NCBI GenBank assembly: GCA_016928295.1
Contig: JAFGLA010000031.1
Coordinates: 1-33,480 of the forward strand
Origin: Opitutales bacterium
Lineage (GTDB): Bacteria; Verrucomicrobiota; Verrucomicrobiia; Opitutales; Oceanipulchritudinaceae
Length of the DNA: 33,480 nt
Direction of reading: 5' to 3'
The position numbers were made by a program, and so were the translations under genes. Below the pieces are notes generated by a model. The model saw only the letters and a list, made by a program, of their open reading frames with translations. It had not been told where the DNA came from and made no database searches. Shown here piece by piece: positions 26,872 to 33,480 of the stretch. The first letter of the stretch is position 1; the number at the start of each line of letters is the position of its first letter.

Positions 26872-28296
26872 ATGAGCCAGAACGAAACGCAGGAAGAGAA
26901 AGTGCCAAACATCGACGTGGAGCGCGATGTCGGTAACTTCAGCTATCAGACCACTTACGATTACGACGCGGGAAAGGGCCTTACCGAGGCGACCATTGAC
27001 TATATTTGCGATGTCAAGGGCGAGCCGGACTGGATGCGCGAGTTCAGAAAGAAGGCCCTCAAGGTCTTTAACGACAAACCCATCCCGCTAGGCTGGGCGT
27101 CCGAAGACCTCAAGACCATAGACCTCGACCGTATCTCTTACTACATGGCAAAGGGACGCCCGACGCGCAGCTGGGACGAAGTGCCGGAGGAAATCAAACA
27201 GACCTTCGAACGCCTCGGAGTGCCTGAAAAAGAGCGTGCCTTTCTCGCAGGCGTGGAAGCCCAGTTTGACAGCGAATCCAGCTATTCAAGCATGAAGGAA
27301 GAGCTGTTTAAGCAGGGGGTTATTTTCGTCAGCTCGTCGGAAGGGCTTATGAAATACCCGGAGATCTTCCGCCCTTGGTTCGGCAAGGTCATTCCGATAG
27401 GCGACAACAAGTACAGCGCGCTTAACAGTGCGGTGTTTTCCGGCGGCTCCTTTATCTACATCCCCAAGGGGGTGAAGCTCAAGCAGCCTCTTCAGGCCTA
27501 TTTCCGAATCAACGCCGAGGAGATGGGGCAGTTCGAGCGCACTCTCATCATTGCGGACGAGGGCAGCGAGATGATGTACATGGAGGGCTGCACAGCGCCG
27601 CAGTATGAGACGAGCAGTCTGCACAGCGCCGTTGTGGAGCTTGTCGCCCTAAAGGGGGCCAAGATCCAGTATGTCACCGTCCAAAACTGGTCCAGCAACG
27701 TGTTCAACCTCGTCACCAAGCGCGGACTTGCGCTTGAAGACGCGGAAATACGCTGGATCGACTGCAATATCGGCAGCCGTCTTACGATGAAGTACCCAGC
27801 CGTCGTCTTGCGCGGTGAACGCGCTCGCGGCGAGGTGCTATCGATTGCCCTTGCCCACGACGGGCAGCATCAGGACACAGGCTCGAAGATGATACATGCC
27901 GCAGACCATACAAGCAGCAACATCATCTCCAAGAGCATATCCATCGGCAAGGGGCGCGCCTCTTACCGCGGCATGGTGCAGATGCCCCGCCACCTGAAGC
28001 ACTGCAAGAACAATACGGAGTGCGACGCTCTGCTCATCAATACCAACAGCCGCACGGACACATATCCTGCCATCACCGTCCGCGGCGAAGGCAACAGTGT
28101 CCAGCACGAGGCGAGCGTGTCCAAGGTCAGCGAGGAGCAGATATTCTACATGCAGCAGCGAGGCATCCCGGAGGCCGAGGCTATGAGTCTTGCGGTCAAC
28201 GGCTTCGTGAACGATCTCGTTCGCGAGTTTCCCATGGAATACTCCGTGGAGCTGCGTCGCCTGATCGACCTGGAGATGGAGGGAAGCGTCGGATAG
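26872..28296 (+). CDS. sufB: SufB, iron-sulfur cluster scaffold
   Basis: Encodes 474 residues, typical for SufB. It forms the SufBC2D scaffold on which [4Fe-4S] clusters are built. Family hallmarks: [20 protein letters not shown] near residue 75; [15 protein letters not shown]; a beta-helix core ([40 protein letters not shown]); and the C-terminal region with Cys384 in [10 protein letters not shown], equivalent to E. coli SufB Cys405, plus [12 protein letters not shown] and [20 protein letters not shown]. The start is preceded by the SD at 26858. It follows sufC by 58 bp and precedes sufD by 52 bp, so these form an operon. Confidence 0.97.
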   Translation: MSQNETQEEKVPNIDVERDVGNFSYQTTYDYDAGKGLTEATIDYICDVKGEPDWMREFRKKALKVFNDKPIPLGWASEDLKTIDLDRISYYMAKGRPTRSWDEVPEEIKQTFERLGVPEKERAFLAGVEAQFDSESSYSSMKEELFKQGVIFVSSSEGLMKYPEIFRPWFGKVIPIGDNKYSALNSAVFSGGSFIYIPKGVKLKQPLQAYFRINAEEMGQFERTLIIADEGSEMMYMEGCTAPQYETSSLHSAVVELVALKGAKIQYVTVQNWSSNVFNLVTKRGLALEDAEIRWIDCNIGSRLTMKYPAVVLRGERARGEVLSIALAHDGQHQDTGSKMIHAADHTSSNIISKSISIGKGRASYRGMVQMPRHLKHCKNNTECDALLINTNSRTDTYPAITVRGEGNSVQHEASVSKVSEEQIFYMQQRGIPEAEAMSLAVNGFVNDLVREFPMEYSVELRRLIDLEMEGSVG

Positions 28297-28348
28297 GCGA
28301 CGACAAAGATCTTACACATCATTCTTATATAATAGAGAAACTCTTTCA

Positions 28349-29647
28349 ATGGATAAGTCCCAATCATTGCTTGGCGATGCCGTATTTGAAACGCATCTAA
28401 AGTCCTTGCGCGACATGCCAGACTGGCTCATCGAGCTGAAAAAGGAGGCATGGGTGCGCTACAAGGCTTTGCCGTTTCCCGTTCGCAAAAACGAGATGTG
28501 GCGTTTTGCGCACGTGGACGGTCTGGCTCTGGATGACTTTGTTCACGACGATACTCAGGGTAAGCGCGAGTGCGAACTGTTGATATGCGATTGCGGAGCG
28601 GATTTGAACTTTTCCGACGATGCGCACGTCGGCGGCAAGACTTTGTCCGAGGAACTAGCCAAGGCCGGAGTGCTTTTCATGCCGCTGGAGCTGGCGATAC
28701 GTGAGCACCCGGAACTTGTGCGAAAGCACCTGTTCGAGCGCATGCCGGACATGGGCAGCGAAAAGTATCAGGCCCTGCACGTCGCGCTGTTCAGCACAGG
28801 CGTCTTCCTGTACGTTCCGCGCGGAGTGCAGGTGGAGCTTCCTTTACAAAGCGTGCACAGTGCCACGCGCGAAGGCGGAAGCGTGTTCCCGCATACACTC
28901 GTCGTGGCAGAGGAGGGCGCTTCGGTCACACTGTTTGACATATTCCGCAGCTCGAAAGAAAACATCAGGCATTTCGCCTGCGCTGCGGCCGATATTTACG
29001 CAACAGCCGGAGCAAACGTCCGCTACCGATTGGTGCAGGCATGGAGCGGGAATGCGCTCGCTTTCCACCTTAACAGCGCGACGGCTGGGGCACAGAGCGT
29101 GGTTGACGCGATAACCATCAACATTGGCGGGGCGCACATTCGCGGAGAGCAACACGGCCGTATCATCGGCAAGGGGGGGGAGGTCATAATGAACTCTCTA
29201 TCGCTCGCGCGTGGGAAGCAGGAAATCGACCAGCGCACGCTTCAAACTCACGACGCCGAAGACGGCCACAGCGACCTCTTGTACAAGAACGTTCTTCTGG
29301 ATCAGGCGCATACCATTTTCAGCGGTCTGATACGTGTGGCGGAAGGTGCCCAGCGCACCGATGCCTACCAGACAAACCGCAATCTGCTGCTCAGCCCGGA
29401 TGCGGAATCGGACAGCCTGCCCGGGCTTGAGATTCTGGCAAACGACGTCAAGTGCAGCCACGGCTCCAGCACAGGCCAACTGGATGACGAGCAGCTCTTT
29501 TACATGTTGGCAAGAGGCATTCCAAGGAGGCAGGCGCAGGAACTGCTGGTGTTCGGCTTTTTCGAGGAAATAATTGCCAAGATAGGCAATCCACACATGG
29601 CCGACTACGTGCGACAGCTACTTCAGGACAGCTTCAGCTTGCAGTAG
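28349..29647 (+). CDS. sufD: SufD, partner of SufB in cluster assembly
   Basis: Encodes 432 residues. SufD is a SufB paralogue that pairs with it in the SufBC2D complex and aids iron entry. Its beta-helix has VFLYVPRGVQVELPLQSVHS, then the typical HIRGEQHGRIIGKGG and DQRTLQTHDAEDGHSDLLYK. The catalytic-site histidine equivalent to E. coli H360 is H371 in VKCSHGSSTGQLDDEQLFYM. The C-terminal helix bundle (ARGIPRRQAQELLVFGFFEE) is intact. ATG at 28349 has no SD; TATAAT just upstream may be coincidental. No sufS, sufU or sufE follows, so the cysteine desulfurase must be encoded elsewhere. Confidence 0.95.
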   Translation: MDKSQSLLGDAVFETHLKSLRDMPDWLIELKKEAWVRYKALPFPVRKNEMWRFAHVDGLALDDFVHDDTQGKRECELLICDCGADLNFSDDAHVGGKTLSEELAKAGVLFMPLELAIREHPELVRKHLFERMPDMGSEKYQALHVALFSTGVFLYVPRGVQVELPLQSVHSATREGGSVFPHTLVVAEEGASVTLFDIFRSSKENIRHFACAAADIYATAGANVRYRLVQAWSGNALAFHLNSATAGAQSVVDAITINIGGAHIRGEQHGRIIGKGGEVIMNSLSLARGKQEIDQRTLQTHDAEDGHSDLLYKNVLLDQAHTIFSGLIRVAEGAQRTDAYQTNRNLLLSPDAESDSLPGLEILANDVKCSHGSSTGQLDDEQLFYMLARGIPRRQAQELLVFGFFEEIIAKIGNPHMADYVRQLLQDSFSLQ

Positions 29648-29660
29648 CATGTTGACTTGA

Positions 29661-29698
29661 TGCGCATGGATGAGCAGTTTCCGGCGTATCCATGCGCA
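29661..29698 (+). repeat. Perfect 11-bp hairpin burying a start codon
   Basis: TGCGCATGGAT (29661-29671) and ATCCATGCGCA (29688-29698) are perfect complements with a 16-base loop. The start ATG of the next gene (29692-29694) lies in the 3' arm, and the 5' arm holds another ATG (29667) that begins an overlapping 15-codon frame ending at 29714. There is no T-run after it, so it is not a terminator. Confidence 0.7.
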
Positions 29699-30105
29699 AA
29701 CTTCGCGGTATAAACACATTTCGCATTCTGTGCGTCCTGGGCATTGCCCTGTACGGGATACTGTTCCTTTCGCTGGTATTTTCGCCGGATTCGGTTGTAA
29801 AAGACATGGGCGAAGGGAGTGGAAGCCTAATCTACTTTCTGGCGCGGCGAACCTCCACGCTCATGCTTGGTTTTGCGGTGCTGCTCTTCCTTGTGCGCCA
29901 TGCTGAATGCTCAAAAACGAGAGCAGCTGTAAGCGTTGCTGTGGCGGTTAACATGGCCGGATTTGCCTGCACTGGCATTTTCGAATACGCCATTGGACGA
30001 GTGGGGACGCCGATTTTCTTCAGCGTAAGTGTCGAGCTTGTATATGCGTTCATGTTCGGCGCTCAGGCGCTGGCAGACTACCGCAAGCTCCGCAAAAGTG
30101 TTTAG
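29692..30105 (+). CDS. Small four-helix membrane protein of unknown function
   Basis: Encodes 137 residues with four hydrophobic segments (about 10-31, 51-67, 79-101 and 106-126), short loops and a basic tail (DYRKLRKSV). No catalytic or metal motif is visible; two cysteines lie at C14 and C73, and one at about C92. The topology is that of small DUF-type integral membrane proteins, but I cannot assign a family. It starts 44 bp after sufD, so it may be the last gene of the suf transcript, though nothing in its sequence ties it to iron-sulfur work. Its ATG sits inside an 11-bp hairpin (29661-29698). Confidence 0.75.
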   Translation: MRKLRGINTFRILCVLGIALYGILFLSLVFSPDSVVKDMGEGSGSLIYFLARRTSTLMLGFAVLLFLVRHAECSKTRAAVSVAVAVNMAGFACTGIFEYAIGRVGTPIFFSVSVELVYAFMFGAQALADYRKLRKSV

Positions 30106-30235
30106 ACCGTGTTCACGAATTCGACTTCCGTCGGGTAGCTGGCGTCTTTTCGGGATCGCAGGTTCCCATTAGAAAACTGTAATAGCTGCTGATTATTGGC
30201 TTTCCTTTTGGCACAAAGTGTATCATTGTTCACGT

Positions 30236-30997
30236 ATGAACAAAAGCCCATCCCTTGCGCTTGGTCAAAAACTGAAAGAAATGGCTGCGCACGAGAGGCC
30301 GCAGGAGCGACTTGAACGGCTCGGCGCGACGGCGCTTACGGATACGGAGCTGCTTGCGATGCTGCTTCGCAGTGGAAGCAAGGATATGGACGTAATGGCC
30401 GTATCCCGACAGATGATGCTTGAGGCGGGTTCTCTGGCCGGGCTTCTGCGCTGGGATGAAAACGACTTCAGAAAGATCAAAGGGATAGGGCACATCAAGG
30501 CTTTGCAGTTGATGACCGTTACCGAAATTGCCCGCCGCGTGCTATCCCAGCAGGTGGATGCTGATCCCTTGATGGACGGTCCCGAAAAGGTGTACGAATA
30601 CCTGCTGCCCAGGGCCGCAGGGCTTTCTGTTGAAAAGTTTTGGGTGCTGTGCCTGAACCGCAAAAACAGGCTCATTCGCCTGAGCGAGGTCACTTCGGGC
30701 ACGGCGTCAAACAGCCCCGTGCATTGCAGGGAGGTGTTCAAAGAGGCCGTTCGTTGCGGCGCCACAGCCATTATCTGCGCGCACAATCACCCGACCGGAG
30801 ATCCGTCCCCGAGTATCAAGGACAGGGAAGTTACCGATTCGCTTCGTGCCGCCGGAGAGATGATCGACATACAGATGCTCGACCACGTAATCATTGGCAG
30901 CATCGCCTCGGACCCAAGACGCAAGGGCTTTTTCAGCTTCAAAAATACCAGCATCAGGCATCCCGCGGCGGCCAACAAATGCATAGCGTTCAATTAG
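30236..30997 (+). CDS. radC: RadC-family JAB1/MPN protein
   Basis: Encodes 253 residues from the ATG at 30236 (an upstream GTG at 30218 would add six). The N-terminal part has the UPF0758 RadC opening (MAAHERPQERLERLGATALTDTELLAMLLRSG) and a helix-hairpin-helix (FRKIKGIGHIKALQL). The C-terminal JAB1/MPN domain has E133 and the zinc motif HNHPTGDPSPSIKD (H183, H185, D196). The family is widespread, but its original repair role was retracted and the biochemical function is uncertain; many homologues are linked to mobile DNA. Here it is a lone housekeeping copy between the membrane protein and acnA. No terminator is seen after it. The start has no SD. Confidence 0.95.
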   Translation: MNKSPSLALGQKLKEMAAHERPQERLERLGATALTDTELLAMLLRSGSKDMDVMAVSRQMMLEAGSLAGLLRWDENDFRKIKGIGHIKALQLMTVTEIARRVLSQQVDADPLMDGPEKVYEYLLPRAAGLSVEKFWVLCLNRKNRLIRLSEVTSGTASNSPVHCREVFKEAVRCGATAIICAHNHPTGDPSPSIKDREVTDSLRAAGEMIDIQMLDHVIIGSIASDPRRKGFFSFKNTSIRHPAAANKCIAFN

Positions 30998-31269
30998 AAG
31001 CCATAACATTGCGCAATTAGCGAATTAGAACAGGCCAGCACTAACAACTGGTTTCGTCGCGAGAACGAGGATTTGCGGATGAATGACAAGGCTTCGGAAG
31101 TGAGTAGTATTGGAGAAATCCGGCGAGCTTCCGAAACGCAGCCAGATGCCGCAAAGACCGTTCGTAGCAGAAATCAAAGTTGTTAGTGGTGGCCAAACGG
31201 TGCATTCATTTGAAATGCGGGCAAAAGAATTGCGCAAAATGACCTGTTTGGGCATATTAAAAATTACGT
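30998..31269 (+). promoter_or_regulatory. acnA upstream region with two TTGCGCAA palindromes
   Basis: This 272-bp gap contains a perfect 10-bp palindrome ATTGCGCAAT at 31008-31017 and a second TTGCGCAA at 31230-31237, 32 bases before the acnA start. The repeated palindrome is a good operator candidate for an unknown regulator. No coding frame or terminator is evident. Confidence 0.4.
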
Positions 31270-33480
31270 ATGGCCAAACCTGCCAATCCCTTCAATTCAC
31301 TGCGCCCGTTCAGGGACGGTTACATTTATTCACTGCCCGCGCTGGAACAGGCCGGACTTGGGAAGATTTCCCGCCTTCCCGCAAGCATCCGCGTCGTTCT
31401 TGAATCGGTCCTTCGCAACTGTGATGGACAGCGTGTAAGCGAGGGCGATGTCCGCGAGCTAGCCGCATGGAACGCGACAAGCCCCGCACAGGTGGAGATC
31501 CCATTTGTCGTATCGCGAATCGTGCTTCAGGATTTTACCGGCGTTCCGCTCCTTGTGGATCTTGCCGCAATGCGCGATGCTGTTAAAGAAGCTGGCGCCA
31601 ATCCCGCAATCATCGAGCCGCTCGTGCCGGTTGACCTGATCGTGGACCACTCCGTGCAGGTGGACAAGGCGGGCACGGCAGGCTCGTATGCCAAGAACCT
31701 TGAGATGGAGTTCGAGCGTAACGGTGAACGCTACGAGTTCCTCAAGTGGGGCCAGCAGGCCTTTGAAACCTTTTCCGTAGTGCCCCCGTCGGTCGGCATC
31801 ATCCATCAGGTTAACCTCGAATACCTTGCGCGACTCGTGTTCGAAAAGGGCGGAGTTTACTATCCCGACAGTCTTGTGGGGACGGACTCGCACACCACGA
31901 TGATCAACGGCGTCGGTATCGTCGGCTGGGGCGTTGGCGGCATCGAGGCGGAAGCCGGTATGCTTGGCCAGCCGGTTTATTTCCTTACACCCGAAGTCAT
32001 CGGCGTAAACCTGACCGGCGCTCTTCGCGAGGGTGTGACCGCTACCGACCTTACACTTCGCCTGACGCAGATGCTCCGCGCTGAAAAAGTCGTGGGCAAG
32101 TTTGTTGAATACTTTGGCGAAGGCGCCGAAAGTCTGGGCGTTGCCGACCGCGCAACGATTGCCAACATGGCGCCCGAATACGGCGCGACTATGGGCTATT
32201 TCCCGGTCGATGAAAAGACGCTCGACTACCTTGCTATGACAGGGCGCGACAAGGCCCTGATAGATCTTGTGCGCGACTACTACAAAGCGCAGGGCCTGTT
32301 TGGCATACCGCGCCAGGGCGATGTGGATTACACCAAGGTGCTGCACCTGGACCTGTCCACAATTACGCCCAGCGTTTCCGGACCCAAACGCCCGCAGGAC
32401 CGCATAGAGCTTCCCTCGCTAAAGAGCGCATTCCTGTCTATGTTGACAGACGAAAAGGGCTACAACGTGCCCACTGAAAAGCTGGGGACAAAAGTCGCCG
32501 TCAAGATGCAGGAAGAGGGAAAAGCCGATGCAGAAGGCTTGTCCATCGGGCACGGCTCTGTCCTCATCGCCGCCATAACAAGCTGCACCAATACGAGCAA
32601 TCCGTCGGTAATGCTTGCGGCCGGTCTTCTGGCAAAAAAAGCCGTCGAAAAGGGGCTTTCGGTAAACCCGATTGTAAAATGCAGCCTTGGCCCCGGCTCT
32701 CGAGTTGTAACGGACTACCTCAACGAGACCGGACTTCAGCAGTATCTTGACAAGCTGGGCTTCAACCTCGTCGGCTACGGCTGCACGACCTGCATCGGCA
32801 ACAGCGGCCCCCTCGACGCAGGAATCGAAAAAGCCATCGCGCAGGGCGATCTCGTCACTGCAAGCGTGCTTTCCGGTAACCGCAATTTCGAGGCGCGTAT
32901 TCACGGCTCAATCAAGGCGAACTTTCTCATGAGTCCGCCGCTCGTAGTGGCGTTTGCGATCGCAGGACGCGTCGATATCGACATGGACAGCGAAGCTCTT
33001 GGCACGGGCAGCGACGGAAAGCCCGTTTACCTGAAGGACATATGGCCCTCGCAGAACGAGATTTCAGCGGAAATTGCCCGTGGGATACGCCCCGCGATGT
33101 TTGTTGATGAATACGCCAAATCCATCGGCGGCAACGACATGTGGAAGAGCGTAAAAAGCTCGTCAGGCGCCATTTACGACTGGAAGGAAGAAAGCACATA
33201 CATTCAGCTTCCGCCGTTCTTTGAAAACTTCGGCATGGAGCCGGGGAAGATCGAGGAATTGCTCAATCTTCGCGCATTGGCCCTCTTTGGCGACTCCGTC
33301 ACGACCGACCACATTTCGCCAGCGGGTAATATTCCTGCCAGCGGTCCGGCGGGTCTGTTCCTTCAGGCTCACGGCGTGGAAAAGAAGGACTTCAACTCAT
33401 TTGGTTCGCGCCGTGGCAACGACCGCATAATGACACGCGGCACCTTTGCAAACGTGCGCATCAAGAATCTGATGGCCGAC
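31270..33480 (+). CDS. acnA: Aconitate hydratase A, N-terminal 737 codons (cut by window edge)
   Basis: From the ATG at 31270 the frame is open to the window end, 737 residues of an expected 890 or so. Aconitase converts citrate to isocitrate through cis-aconitate using a [4Fe-4S] cluster. The cluster ligands are C439 (in [10 protein letters not shown]), C505 and C508 (in [14 protein letters not shown]), matching E. coli AcnA C435, C501 and C504. [29 protein letters not shown] is the family signature, and the start [20 protein letters not shown] is that of AcnA/IRP-type rather than AcnB. The linker and the start of the swivel domain ([16 protein letters not shown]) are included. No SD is seen before the ATG. 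It suggests at least the oxidative branch of the TCA cycle exists alongside PFOR. Confidence 0.96.
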   Translation, partial: MAKPANPFNSLRPFRDGYIYSLPALEQAGLGKISRLPASIRVVLESVLRNCDGQRVSEGDVRELAAWNATSPAQVEIPFVVSRIVLQDFTGVPLLVDLAAMRDAVKEAGANPAIIEPLVPVDLIVDHSVQVDKAGTAGSYAKNLEMEFERNGERYEFLKWGQQAFETFSVVPPSVGIIHQVNLEYLARLVFEKGGVYYPDSLVGTDSHTTMINGVGIVGWGVGGIEAEAGMLGQPVYFLTPEVIGVNLTGALREGVTATDLTLRLTQMLRAEKVVGKFVEYFGEGAESLGVADRATIANMAPEYGATMGYFPVDEKTLDYLAMTGRDKALIDLVRDYYKAQGLFGIPRQGDVDYTKVLHLDLSTITPSVSGPKRPQDRIELPSLKSAFLSMLTDEKGYNVPTEKLGTKVAVKMQEEGKADAEGLSIGHGSVLIAAITSCTNTSNPSVMLAAGLLAKKAVEKGLSVNPIVKCSLGPGSRVVTDYLNETGLQQYLDKLGFNLVGYGCTTCIGNSGPLDAGIEKAIAQGDLVTASVLSGNRNFEARIHGSIKANFLMSPPLVVAFAIAGRVDIDMDSEALGTGSDGKPVYLKDIWPSQNEISAEIARGIRPAMFVDEYAKSIGGNDMWKSVKSSSGAIYDWKEESTYIQLPPFFENFGMEPGKIEELLNLRALALFGDSVTTDHISPAGNIPASGPAGLFLQAHGVEKKDFNSFGSRRGNDRIMTRGTFANVRIKNLMAD

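Noticed and set aside
31459-32346. A 295-codon minus-strand frame inside acnA
   Set aside because: The plus strand encodes intact aconitase here, so this is a shadow frame.

Overview
The window is a roughly 55% GC bacterial chromosome segment with single-copy housekeeping genes and no mobile elements, rRNA, tRNA or CRISPR that I can see. The gene set points to an organism with anaerobic pyruvate metabolism: two single-chain pyruvate:ferredoxin oxidoreductases (PFOR), an iron-sulfur flavoprotein of the GltD type, a SUF iron-sulfur assembly operon and aconitase A. Few genes have a clear Shine-Dalgarno (SD) sequence; the exceptions are sufB and a 43-residue gene. A secreted protein starts with what looks like an SHD1 domain, a domain I associate with Planctomycetes, Verrucomicrobia and Lentisphaerae. 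A PVC-group anaerobe (Verrucomicrobiota or a relative) is my best guess, with low confidence; I do not recognise the species.

Layout. 1-231 is the start of mreB (minus strand, cut by the window edge), divergent from dnaK (639-2582, plus). After dnaK comes a tiny 43-aa gene with a good SD, boxed in by strong intrinsic terminators. A convergent minus-strand block follows: an SHD1/TonB-C-like secreted protein (3026-4165), a one-chain purL (4606-8334), and a LytTR response regulator with its LytS-type sensor kinase (8481-10281). Next is PFOR copy 1 (10613-14161), a CBS-domain hybrid histidine kinase (14457-16580) and a small secreted protein (16929-17453). A plus-strand EamA transporter (17640-18503) interrupts, then minus-strand rhomboid protease (18595-19257), a cysteine-rich stand-alone PAS protein (19375-19890), PFOR copy 2 (20078-23668) and a GltD-like oxidoreductase (23708-25360). 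From 25558 everything runs rightwards: a Fur-family regulator, sufC, sufB, sufD, a four-helix membrane protein, radC, and the first 737 codons of acnA, which runs off the window.

How the genes fit together. GltD-like protein and PFOR 2 form a two-gene operon that could couple pyruvate oxidation to NAD(P) as well as ferredoxin. The divergently transcribed Fur-suf operon would supply the Fe-S clusters needed by PFOR (three per chain), the GltD-like protein and aconitase. Several intergenic regions hold strong inverted repeats that look like terminators, leader structures or operators. The most striking are a perfect 11-bp hairpin that buries the start codon of the membrane protein after sufD, and a set of competing hairpins behind PFOR 1.
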